Part shown: positions 17,601 through 25,971 of the stretch, piece by piece
Layout of the letters: the number at the start of each line of letters is the position of its first letter
Numbering within the stretch: position 1 is the first letter of the stretch
From: Lachnospiraceae bacterium
GTDB taxonomy: Bacteria; Bacillota; Clostridia; Lachnospirales; Lachnospiraceae
Assembly: GCA_017427685.1 (NCBI GenBank)
Contig: JAFRSH010000023.1
Location: forward strand, 21,213-85,212
Direction of reading: 5' to 3'
Length of the DNA: 64,000 bases
Notes under the pieces: generated by a model
Seen by the model: the letters and a program-made list of their open reading frames with translations, nothing else
What the model was told of the DNA's origin: nothing
Databases searched by the model: none
Made by a program: the position numbers and the translations under genes

Positions 17601-17831
17601 GCAGCTCATCCATCACAGTTTACACTGAGACCGCGGACTCCGTCGCCGACGGTTCTATCGAAGCTGCTCAAATTACCTTCATGGCTTTCGAACCGCGCTA
17701 TATTCACCATCCATGGTTCATATATCGCTCTCTCGGCATCCATGCCTCGAGCCCGATGATGTATAGCAGCTTCGTGAACCGACACGGCTCCTCCGAATGC
17801 GGCTCAGTATAAACTGTGTTGCACGAGCTGC
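17601..17831 (-). ncRNA. Structured RNA in the glmM leader, candidate TwoAYGGAY motif
   Basis: About 231 nt, minus strand, closed by GCAGCTC/GAGCTGC. An internal loop is followed by a 16-bp helix CACAGTTTATACTGAG / CTCAGTGTAAACTGTG whose only non-Watson-Crick pair is G-U on the minus strand and a C-A mismatch on the plus strand, which sets the orientation. A 10-bp inner helix CGAAGCTGCT/AGCAGCTTCG encloses two hairpins of the same build: GGCA-TGGA-TGCC (17735-17746) and ACCA-TGGA-TGGT (17706-17717), each sitting on a GA/GA internal loop. The two AUGGAU loops match the name-giving feature of the orphan TwoAYGGAY RNA known from Clostridiales and gut metagenomes. The rest of this 325-base gap holds only the glgP 3' end and the glmM ribosome site. 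Confidence 0.7.
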
Positions 17832-17902
17832 TATTTAGATTAATGAAATACTTAGTCTCCGCGCCTCTCAGAAAATGGTTCGTGCAGGAGACATCATTTG
17901 TA

Positions 17903-20347
17903 TTATTTGGTCACACTCGTAAGGTGCCAGATATCGGCTACATACTCTTCGATAGTGCGGTCAGACGAGAACTTTCCGCAATGTGCGGTGTTAAGGATTG
18001 CGGACTTAGCCCAGCGCTCTTCGTCGTTGTACATCTCCTCGATGCGCTTCTGAGCCGCTGCGTAGGAGCGGAAGTCTTTAAGGATGAAGTACTGGTCAGC
18101 GCGCTCGTGTCCGTTGCTGTCAAGGAGCGAGTTGTAGATCTCCCTGAACTGCTCGGTGTTCTGAGGGCTGTAGAAGCCGTTGATCATCTGAGTCATGACA
18201 TTGCGGATCTCTGTGTCCGTGTTGTAGATCTCGCGAGGATTGTAACCGCCGTTGTTCTCGTAGTTTATGACCTCCTGAGCGGAGAGTCCGAAGATCACTG
18301 CGTTCTCTGCGCCGACCTCCTCAACGATCTCAACGTTTGCACCGTCCATCGTTCCGATGGTGATAGCGCCGTTGAGCATGAACTTCATGTTGCCGGTACC
18401 CGAAGCCTCTTTGGAAGCCGTCGAGATCTGCTCGGAAACATCCGATGCGGCGAAGATCATCTCGGCATTCGAAACGCGGTAGTTCTCGATAAAGACTACC
18501 TTGAGCTTGCCGCCAATGGTCGGATCGTTGTTGACGACATCAGCGACACTGTTGATGAGCTTGATGATCGCCTTCGCGCGTCTGTAGCCGGCCGATGCCT
18601 TCGCACCAAAGATGAATGTTCTGGGCGTGAAAGCCATGTCGGGATGGCTCTTGAGCTCATTATAGAGGTACATGACGTGCATGATATTGAGGAGCTGACG
18701 CTTATATTCATGAAGTCGCTTAACCTGAACATCGAAGATCGAGTGAGGATCAACGACTACATCATTATGCTCCTTAATATATGCAGCAAGACGCTCCTTG
18801 TTGCGGAACTTGATGTTCATGAACTCATGCTGAGCCTTCTTGTCATCGGCATACATAGCGAGCTTCTCAATCTTGGAGAGGTCGGTGATCCAGTCGGGAC
18901 CAACCTTCTCTGTAACCCACTCTGCGAGGAGGGGATTGCCGTGAAGAAGGAAACGACGCTGTGTGATACCGTTCGTCTTGTTGTTGAACTTGCCCGGGAA
19001 GTATGTTGCGAACTCCTTAAGACTCTCAGTCTTGAGGATCTCGGTGTGAAGACGTGCAACACCGTTGACCGAGAAACCGCCGACGATCGCAAGGTTAGCC
19101 ATTCTGACCTGACCGTCGTAAACGATTGCCATCTTCTCGATCATCTTGTAATCGCCCGGGTACTTAGCCTGGATGTCGTTGATGAATCTGTGGTTGATCT
19201 CCTCGACGATCTGGTAGATACGGGGAAGGAGACGCGAGAAGAGCTCAAGCGGCCACTTCTCGAGAGCTTCGGACATGATGGTGTGGTTGGTGTACGCACA
19301 CGCATGTGTCGTGATCTCCCATGCATCGTCCCATGAAAGGAAGTAATCGTCCATGAGGACCCTCATGAGCTCGGCAACCGTTACCGAGGGATGAGTATCG
19401 TTCATCTGGAATACAACGTGGTCGGGGAGCTTCCTGATGTCGTCATGAGTAGCCATGTACTGCGAAACAGCAAGCTGTACGCTCGCCGAAACGAAGAAGT
19501 ACTGCTGCTTGAGACGAAGCTCCTTGCCTGCGTAGTGGTTATCGTTGGGATAAAGGACCTCACAGATGGTCTTTGCAAGGTTCTCCTGCTCGACTGCCTT
19601 GTGGTAGTCGCCCTTATCAAAGGAATCAAGCTGGAAGTCGTTCACAGCGCTCGCATCCCAGATACGGAGCGTGTTAACGAAGTGGTTGTCGTAACCTACA
19701 ACGGGCAGATCGTACGGAACTGCGAGAACAGTGTTGCAGCCCTCCTGCACGAAGCACTCACGACCCTGCTCGTTCTTGACCATGCGCACATAGCCGCCGA
19801 ACTTGACGATCTTGGCGTTCTCGGCATCACGCATCTCGAAGGGGTTGCCGTCCTTAAGCCAGTTATCGGGAACCTCGACCTGGTAGCCGTTCTCGATCTT
19901 CTGCTTGAACATACCGTATTTGTAACGGATACCGCAGCCTATAGCGGGATATCCGAGTGTAGCGAGTGAATCAAGGAAGCAAGCGGCGAGACGTCCGAGA
20001 CCGCCGTTACCGAGTGCGGGATCGGGCTCTTCGTCCTCGATCGCGTTGAGATCGAAACCGAGCTCGTCAAGAACCTCGCTGACAACCTTGTCAGCCTTCA
20101 TGTTAATGAGGATATTTCCGAGCGCCCTGCCCATAAGGAACTCCATGGACATGTAGTAAACGGTCTTGGCATCCTTCTTCTCTACAAGCTTATGTGACGC
20201 AACCCAGTCATCCACGATGTGCTCCTTGATGGCGTAGCACACGCTCTGGAAGATCTGCTGACGTGAAGCGTCCTTGACTTCCTTCCTGTAAAGGGTCATG
20301 AGGTAGTTTTCAACACTCTCGCGGAATTCTCTTTTTTTGATCTCCAT
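17903..20347 (-). CDS. glgP: Glycogen/alpha-glucan phosphorylase
   Basis: 814 aa from the ATG at 20345-20347 (AAGGA upstream). GT35 phosphorylase releasing glucose-1-phosphate from glycogen or maltodextrin in the cytoplasm. Signature EASGTGNMKFMLNGA with the PLP-binding Lys, plus NPALGNGGLGRLAACFLDS and PNDNHYAGKELRLKQQYF. Complete and of normal length. It lies 39 nt after ileS in the same direction. Confidence 0.96.
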   Translation of the reverse strand: MEIKKREFRESVENYLMTLYRKEVKDASRQQIFQSVCYAIKEHIVDDWVASHKLVEKKDAKTVYYMSMEFLMGRALGNILINMKADKVVSEVLDELGFDLNAIEDEEPDPALGNGGLGRLAACFLDSLATLGYPAIGCGIRYKYGMFKQKIENGYQVEVPDNWLKDGNPFEMRDAENAKIVKFGGYVRMVKNEQGRECFVQEGCNTVLAVPYDLPVVGYDNHFVNTLRIWDASAVNDFQLDSFDKGDYHKAVEQENLAKTICEVLYPNDNHYAGKELRLKQQYFFVSASVQLAVSQYMATHDDIRKLPDHVVFQMNDTHPSVTVAELMRVLMDDYFLSWDDAWEITTHACAYTNHTIMSEALEKWPLELFSRLLPRIYQIVEEINHRFINDIQAKYPGDYKMIEKMAIVYDGQVRMANLAIVGGFSVNGVARLHTEILKTESLKEFATYFPGKFNNKTNGITQRRFLLHGNPLLAEWVTEKVGPDWITDLSKIEKLAMYADDKKAQHEFMNIKFRNKERLAAYIKEHNDVVVDPHSIFDVQVKRLHEYKRQLLNIMHVMYLYNELKSHPDMAFTPRTFIFGAKASAGYRRAKAIIKLINSVADVVNNDPTIGGKLKVVFIENYRVSNAEMIFAASDVSEQISTASKEASGTGNMKFMLNGAITIGTMDGANVEIVEEVGAENAVIFGLSAQEVINYENNGGYNPREIYNTDTEIRNVMTQMINGFYSPQNTEQFREIYNSLLDSNGHERADQYFILKDFRSYAAAQKRIEEMYNDEERWAKSAILNTAHCGKFSSDRTIEEYVADIWHLTSVTK

Positions 20348-20386
20348 ATTAGGTATCCTTTCTTTCACATCCTGTCATGTGATCTG

Positions 20387-23300
20387 TCAGATCTTCTCAA
20401 CTCCGAGACTTGCGTCTTCTCCGTTGAGGTTCCAGTCCTTGGTGTAACCGGCTGTGCTTCCGGTGATGATCTCGTCTACGAGGCAGACACTTCCGATCAT
20501 GTCCTTGTTGGCGGTCGCGATGCGCTCGAGCTCTGCGCTGCCCTTAAGGTAAACCTTGATGCGGTCCATAACCTCGAAGCCTGCTTCCTTACGCTGGGTT
20601 TGTACCTTGCTGATGATCTCGCGCACGAAGCCTTCCTCGATGAGTGCCTCGTCAAGATTGGTATCGAGCACGACGCAGAGTCCGTTGTCCTCGCATGTCA
20701 CGAAGCCTTCCTTCTTGACTGTCTCGACTACGAGGTCGTCTGCATCAAGAACTTCGTCTGCACCGTCGAACGCAACGGTCACCTTGCCGTCCTTCTGAAG
20801 CTCTGCATATGCGGCAGCTGCATCGGGAAGGTTGGCAAGCGTCTCTTTAAGTGCATTGATCCTGCTTCCGAAGCGTTTCCCGAGTGTTTTAAAGTTGGGC
20901 TTGAATACGTATCCCGCGAATGAGGATGTATCATCCGTGAAGACGATCTCCTTGACATTGAGCTCGTCCTTGATGATATCCTGATAAAGTTCCGAAACGT
21001 GCTGAGCGCCCTTAACGTACATAACCCTGAGGGGCTGACGCTGCTTAACCGCTGCGTCGTTACGTCCGGCACGACCGAGTACAACTACGTCCTGTGCTGT
21101 CTCCATATCCTTCTCGAGCTTCTTGTCGATGAAGGACTCGTCTGCCTCGGGATACTTGCAGAGGTGGATACTCTCGGGTGCGCTTGCGTCCACACCTGCA
21201 ACGAGGTTGCGGTAGATCTCCTCTGTCATGAAGGGGATCATGGGAGCAGCAGCCTTCGAGATGGTCACAAGTGCTGCGTAAAGAGTCATGTACGCAGCGA
21301 TCTTGTCCTCCTCCATGCCCTTAGCCCAGAAACGCTCACGGCAGCGTCTTACGTACCAGTTACTCATCTCGTCGACGAACTGGAGTAAGCTCTTGGCTGC
21401 CTCGGGGATGCGGTAGTTTGCGAGGTTCTCATCGGTTTCCTTAACAGTGGTGTTGAGGCGAGAAAGCAGCCACTTGTCCATAACCGTTAAGGTCTCTTTC
21501 TTTAATGCATATTTGGTCGGATCGAATCCGTCGATGTTCGCATACAATACGAAGAAGGCGTACGTGTTCCAGAGCGTGCCCATGAACTTGCGCTGTCCTT
21601 CGACAACCGCCTTGTCGTGGAAGCGGTTGGGCAGCCAGGGTGCGCTGTTGATGTAGAAGTACCATCTGATAGCGTCGGCGCCGAAACGCTCGAGTGCCTC
21701 GAAGGGATCGACTGCGTTGCCCTTGCTCTTGCTCATCTTCTGACCGTTCTCGTCCTGAACGTGTCCGAGGACGATGACGTTGCGGTAAGGTGCCCGGTCG
21801 AAGAGGATGGTCGACTCGGCCATGAGTGAGTGGAACCAGCCACGTGTCTGGTCAACGGCCTCGGAAATGAAGTCAGCGGGGAACTGCTTCTCGAAGAGGT
21901 CCTTGTTCTCGAAAGGATAGTGGTGCTGTGCGAAAGGCATCGCGCCGCTGTCGAACCAGCAGTCGATAACCTCGGGTACACGGTGCATCTCCTTGCCGCA
22001 GTCGGGGCACTTGATGGTGACACCGTCGATATAAGGACGGTGAAGCTCGATGCCGGATGCGTCAGGATTGCCCGACTTCTCAGCGAGCTCCGCACGGCTG
22101 CCGATGCACTCTCTGTGACCGCACTCGCACTCCCAGATGTTGAGAGGAGTACCCCAGTAACGGTTACGAGAGATAGCCCAATCCTGGATATTCTCAAGCC
22201 AGTTGCCGAATCTGCCCTTGCCGATAGACTCGGGGATCCAGTTGACTGTGTTGTTGTTCTTGATGAGGTTGTCCCTGACAGCTGTCTCCTTGATGTACCA
22301 CGAATCACGTGCGTAGTAGATAAGAGGAGTGTCGCAGCGCCAGCAGTGAGGGTACTCGTGCTCGAACTTGGGAGCCGAGAAAAGCTTGCCCTCTTTGTCG
22401 AGGTCTTTGAGTACCTCGGGGTCAGCGGCCTTAACGAAGAGTCCCTTGTAGGGAGTCTCAGCGGTCATTTCGCCTTTGCCGTCCACGAGCTGAACGAAGG
22501 GCAGGTCGTAGGTACGTCCGACACGTGCGTCGTCCTCACCGAAGGCAGGAGCGATATGTACGATTCCGGTACCGTCAGACATTGTGACATAACCGTCGCA
22601 GGTCACGAAGAAGCCCTTCTTGTTCTGCTTCTGCGCTACTTCGAAGGAGCAGTTAAAGAGCGGTTCGTATTCTTTGTACTCAAGATCCTTGCCGACATAG
22701 GTCTCGAGGATCTCGTAGGTCTTAGCACCGTCGGCGAGCTCGCTTCCGTCAGCGGGCTTGATTCCCGAGAGGACTGTGTCTGCGAGGTCCTTGGCGAGGA
22801 TGTATGTAAAGCCGTCAACAGCCTTGACCTTGATATAAGTATCGTCGGGGTTCACGCAGAGAGCGACGTTTGAAGGAAGTGTCCAGGGCGTGGTTGTCCA
22901 AACGAGGAAGAACACGTCCTCGCCCTTAACCTTGAAGCGTGCGATCGCAGAGCGCTCCTTGACTGTCTTGTAACCCTGCGAAACCTCAGCCGATGAAAGA
23001 GGCGTTCCGCAGCGGGGGCAGTAAGGCACGATCTTAAAGCCCTTGTAGAGAAGGCCCTTGTCCCAGATTTGCTTGAGGGCCCACCATTCGGACTCGATAA
23101 AGTTGTCATGATATGTAACGTAGGGGTCGTCCATGTCTGCCCAGAAGCCGACACTGCCGGAGAAATCCTCCCACATCCCCTTGTACTTCCAAACGGATTC
23201 CTTACACTTTTTGATGAAAGGCTCCATACCGTAGGACTCGATCTGATCTTTACCGTTGATGCCGAGAAGCTTCTCAACCTCGAGCTCGACAGGAAGACCG

Positions 23301-23563
23301 TGAGTGTCCCATCCGGCCTTACGGGGAACATAGTAGCCCTTCATTGTTTTATAGCGGGGGATCATGTCCTTGATAACACGTGTCAGAACATGCCCGATGT
23401 GAGGCTTACCGTTAGCGGTGGGCGGTCCGTCGTAGAATGTGTATGTGGGAGCTCCCTCGGTTGCCTTCATACTCTTTTCAAAAATGTCGCGATCCTTCCA
23501 GAAAGAGAGCGTCTCTTTCTCACGTGCGACAAAGTCCATGTTGGTATCTACTTTCTTAAACAT
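20387..23563 (-). CDS. ileS: Isoleucyl-tRNA synthetase (long form)
   Basis: 1058 aa. The HIGH motif is in NGKPHIGHVL (His55-His58), KMSKS in GQKMSKSKGN near 605, and the editing domain includes FFLVWTTTPWTLPSNVA. The length and C-terminus are those of the long, eukaryote-like IleRS type found in many Clostridia, which as a group tends to be mupirocin-tolerant (family knowledge, not shown here). The ATG has AGAGGA upstream. The leader is only about 30 nt, with no T-box. Cotranscription with glgP is likely. Confidence 0.96.
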   Translation of the reverse strand: MFKKVDTNMDFVAREKETLSFWKDRDIFEKSMKATEGAPTYTFYDGPPTANGKPHIGHVLTRVIKDMIPRYKTMKGYYVPRKAGWDTHGLPVELEVEKLLGINGKDQIESYGMEPFIKKCKESVWKYKGMWEDFSGSVGFWADMDDPYVTYHDNFIESEWWALKQIWDKGLLYKGFKIVPYCPRCGTPLSSAEVSQGYKTVKERSAIARFKVKGEDVFFLVWTTTPWTLPSNVALCVNPDDTYIKVKAVDGFTYILAKDLADTVLSGIKPADGSELADGAKTYEILETYVGKDLEYKEYEPLFNCSFEVAQKQNKKGFFVTCDGYVTMSDGTGIVHIAPAFGEDDARVGRTYDLPFVQLVDGKGEMTAETPYKGLFVKAADPEVLKDLDKEGKLFSAPKFEHEYPHCWRCDTPLIYYARDSWYIKETAVRDNLIKNNNTVNWIPESIGKGRFGNWLENIQDWAISRNRYWGTPLNIWECECGHRECIGSRAELAEKSGNPDASGIELHRPYIDGVTIKCPDCGKEMHRVPEVIDCWFDSGAMPFAQHHYPFENKDLFEKQFPADFISEAVDQTRGWFHSLMAESTILFDRAPYRNVIVLGHVQDENGQKMSKSKGNAVDPFEALERFGADAIRWYFYINSAPWLPNRFHDKAVVEGQRKFMGTLWNTYAFFVLYANIDGFDPTKYALKKETLTVMDKWLLSRLNTTVKETDENLANYRIPEAAKSLLQFVDEMSNWYVRRCRERFWAKGMEEDKIAAYMTLYAALVTISKAAAPMIPFMTEEIYRNLVAGVDASAPESIHLCKYPEADESFIDKKLEKDMETAQDVVVLGRAGRNDAAVKQRQPLRVMYVKGAQHVSELYQDIIKDELNVKEIVFTDDTSSFAGYVFKPNFKTLGKRFGSRINALKETLANLPDAAAAYAELQKDGKVTVAFDGADEVLDADDLVVETVKKEGFVTCEDNGLCVVLDTNLDEALIEEGFVREIISKVQTQRKEAGFEVMDRIKVYLKGSAELERIATANKDMIGSVCLVDEIITGSTAGYTKDWNLNGEDASLGVEKI

Positions 23564-23598
23564 AAGCTTGTCCTCTTAAATCTCTGCATTTGAAGTTT

Positions 23599-23627
23599 AT
23601 CTTAGAATAAGTTGGGTTTGTTGTCAA
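23599..23627 (-). promoter_or_regulatory. Promoter of ileS
   Basis: Minus strand TTGACA (23622-23627), 17-nt spacer, TAAGAT (23599-23604). It lies between the terminator of the long operon and ileS. Confidence 0.7.
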
Positions 23628-23648
23628 GATTGTGAGCTCTTTTGCACG

Positions 23649-23675
23649 ATAAAAGCCGCAGCGGACTGCGGCTTT
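23649..23675 (-). terminator. Terminator of the F1-like/surface-protein operon
   Basis: Stem GCCGCAG / CTGCGGC (23655-23661, 23666-23672) extended by A-T pairs, followed on the minus strand by TTTT, 25 nt after the stop of the GGDEF-EAL gene. It is the first clear terminator downstream of the promoter at 55268-55296. Confidence 0.8.
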
Positions 23676-23697
23676 ATCTGTACATTTATGTGTTTTA

Positions 23698-25971
23698 TTA
23701 CCAAACCGAATTGTCTCTTGCACGAGGTCCGTACGCGTACTCTTCGTACTCGTGCTCGGGAAGCGGCTCCGAGAAAGCGAAGCCCTGGATCATATCACAA
23801 CCCATCTCACGGAGGAGGATAGCCTGCTGCTTGTTCTCAACACCCTCGGATACAACGTCGATCTTAAGACGCTTGGCCATCTCGATAACGGACTGGATAA
23901 CGTTCTGTCCACGGTCCGTCTTCTCGGCATTGAGGAGGAACTTACGGTCGATCTTAAGCTCGTCGACGGGCACGTTGTAGAGCGTGTTCATCGAGGTGCT
24001 GCCCGTTCCGAAGTTATCCATCGAAACGACGAATCCGTGATCCTTCATCTGCTCCATGATCTTGTTAAGGATGCTCATGTTATCCACAACCACTTTCTCC
24101 GACATCTCGAAGATGATGAGGTTCGGGGATACGCCGTACTTCTCGGTGATGGCGATAGCGTCGTTAACGAACTCGGGATTCAGAAGGTTCTGCTGCGAGA
24201 TGTTGAGCGACAGAGGCATGGGTCTGTAGCCCTTACCTGTCCAAACCTTGATACGGCGGCAAAGCTCTTCGAGCATGTACATGTCGAGCCTTGTTACGAA
24301 ACCGTTCTTCTCGAACGTCTCAATGAAACGTCCGGGATACATAAGACCCTTAACGGGATGCATCCATCTGATGAGTGCCTCGGCACCGGCCTGAAGACCT
24401 GTGTTGAGGTTGAACTTAGGCTGCAGGTATACGAGGAATTCCTTGTTCTCGAGAGCGTCGTACATGTCGCGCTCGATCTCTTTCTCGTCCACGATACGGG
24501 ACTGCATCTTCTCTGTGTAGAACTCTACCGCGCCTGCGCCCTTGCCCTTTGCTTCCATGTGAGCCATGTTCGCACGGGACATGAGTGTATCGAAATCGTG
24601 TGCGTCCTTTCCGCCGAAGGCAACGCCGTAACGGAATGTGAGCGCGTACTTGTCGGAACTTCCTTCACTCTTGTTGACAGCCTCGAGAGAGCTCTCGAGG
24701 AACTTGAGTCTTGCCACAAGCTCATCCCTGTTGTGGTAGGAAAGGAGAAGGTCGTACTCTTCACCGAAGTTGTGGCAGAAGTACTCGTCGCGCTTGACAT
24801 TACTCTTGAGGATCGAGGAGATATCCTTAAGGATCCTGGAGATCTCGTCCTCACCGAAGAAGTCGCGCAGGTACTCATACTTCGCGATACCCATAAGCAC
24901 GAATGCGTACTGTCCGGAGTTACTCTTTGTAAGGGTCTGGTTAACACCCTTACGGAAGTAGTTGATATTCATGGTTCCCGCAAACTCATCGTAGTAAGCG
25001 AGGTTGTACATCTTGTTACGTGACAGTGTCTCGAAGAATCCGTAGACACCGAGTCCGAGCGCACCCACAAGGGCGATGATGAACAGGATGATCGCTGTGG
25101 AACCGTTCGAGTCAACATCATCATTGCCGTAGAACTCGAAGAGCTTGTCCTCGTTCATGACCATCATGACGCCCCACTCACCGGTTCCGGAAACGCCCTG
25201 GTAAGCCACGTAGTAAGGTCCGTCGCCGAAGAGGTCGACCGTGAGGTTCTCGTCAACCCTCAGGAACAGGCCTCTGCCCTGACGGATGACCGACTCAAAC
25301 TGAGCACGGCTGTCGGAGTTCTTCTCGAACATATCGAGGACCGTTCTGAGCTTCGAAACGTCAGTTCCGGCCGTAACGCTTATAATACCACCGCTACGAT
25401 CCAGCAAAAGTATCACTTCGCGTCCACGGTAGTTGCTGATGGTGAGGTTACCCTCAACAACGTTGTCCGAAAGACGGGCACGGAGTGCTCCGACGATACC
25501 CGTAGCGTTCATAACGGGTACTGTTGCCATGTAGGCATCATCGTCTTCGCTCTTGAAGCCCGAACGTGTGATGGTGCTGTCACCGATCAATGCACGTGTG
25601 TAGTAAGGATCAAAGTTAACGTCGTAGGTCGAGCCGTCCGCACCGGTTGCTTTACCTGTGCCGTCAACGTAGGCGATGTCATCGTAGCCACCCTTTTCGA
25701 TGAGCTGCGCGAGCGCCGCCTTAAGGCTCTCCTTGTCTGCCCCCACATTGCCGGAGCTGATCGCACCGGCCGCACCCTCAAGGTTCTTTAAGACACCCTG
25801 GGTATACACCTGCATCTTGGAGGCGAGTGTCTGATCGAGGATCTCAAACTCTCTCCCCGCCTCCTCGACGCGCATAATGCTTTCGTTGCTGCTTAAGAAG
25901 GAATACCCTACGGCCACGCCCGCCAACATGAGCAAAGTCACCGCCGCAAGGATCAGGTATCTCCTTTTCAT
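23698..25971 (-). CDS. Membrane sensor with degenerate GGDEF and altered EAL domain, last gene of the long operon
   Basis: 757 aa. Membrane helices at about 5-25 and 291-315 flank a Cache-like extracytoplasmic domain (35-285). The GGDEF-like domain (about 325-485) has NFGEEYDLLL instead of GGDEF. In the EAL domain (495-740) AEALIRW, SLNISQQN, IIFEMSEK, LKIDRKF and VSEGVEN are kept, but the metal-binding Asp pair is Asp652-Asn653 in SMDNFGTGSTSM. The neighbouring EAL protein at 6119 keeps both Asp. Activity may be weak or lost, making it a possible c-di-GMP receptor. Its ATG overlaps the stop of the 4340-aa gene by 4 nt, so it is translationally coupled and probably controls or reads out that machine. 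Confidence 0.88.
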   Translation of the reverse strand: MKRRYLILAAVTLLMLAGVAVGYSFLSSNESIMRVEEAGREFEILDQTLASKMQVYTQGVLKNLEGAAGAISSGNVGADKESLKAALAQLIEKGGYDDIAYVDGTGKATGADGSTYDVNFDPYYTRALIGDSTITRSGFKSEDDDAYMATVPVMNATGIVGALRARLSDNVVEGNLTISNYRGREVILLLDRSGGIISVTAGTDVSKLRTVLDMFEKNSDSRAQFESVIRQGRGLFLRVDENLTVDLFGDGPYYVAYQGVSGTGEWGVMMVMNEDKLFEFYGNDDVDSNGSTAIILFIIALVGALGLGVYGFFETLSRNKMYNLAYYDEFAGTMNINYFRKGVNQTLTKSNSGQYAFVLMGIAKYEYLRDFFGEDEISRILKDISSILKSNVKRDEYFCHNFGEEYDLLLSYHNRDELVARLKFLESSLEAVNKSEGSSDKYALTFRYGVAFGGKDAHDFDTLMSRANMAHMEAKGKGAGAVEFYTEKMQSRIVDEKEIERDMYDALENKEFLVYLQPKFNLNTGLQAGAEALIRWMHPVKGLMYPGRFIETFEKNGFVTRLDMYMLEELCRRIKVWTGKGYRPMPLSLNISQQNLLNPEFVNDAIAITEKYGVSPNLIIFEMSEKVVVDNMSILNKIMEQMKDHGFVVSMDNFGTGSTSMNTLYNVPVDELKIDRKFLLNAEKTDRGQNVIQSVIEMAKRLKIDVVSEGVENKQQAILLREMGCDMIQGFAFSEPLPEHEYEEYAYGPRARDNSVW

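Noticed and set aside
17601..17831. glmS-type ribozyme or ydaO (c-di-AMP) riboswitch
   Set aside because: The gene is glmM, not glmS, and neither core sequence is present; twin AUGGAU hairpins fit TwoAYGGAY better.
17816..19336. Long plus-strand open frame (about 500 codons)
   Set aside because: It lies antisense to the well-conserved glgP, has no family similarity and begins inside the structured RNA region; it is a by-product of codon bias.
21830..22873. Plus-strand open frame antisense to ileS (similar ones antisense to cysS at 1686-2483 and to the GGDEF-EAL gene at 23752-25023)
   Set aside because: All are exact shadows of conserved minus-strand genes, without ribosome sites or recognisable domains.
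23564..23697. T-box riboswitch before ileS
   Set aside because: The leader from the promoter is only about 30 nt; no specifier or antiterminator elements are visible.
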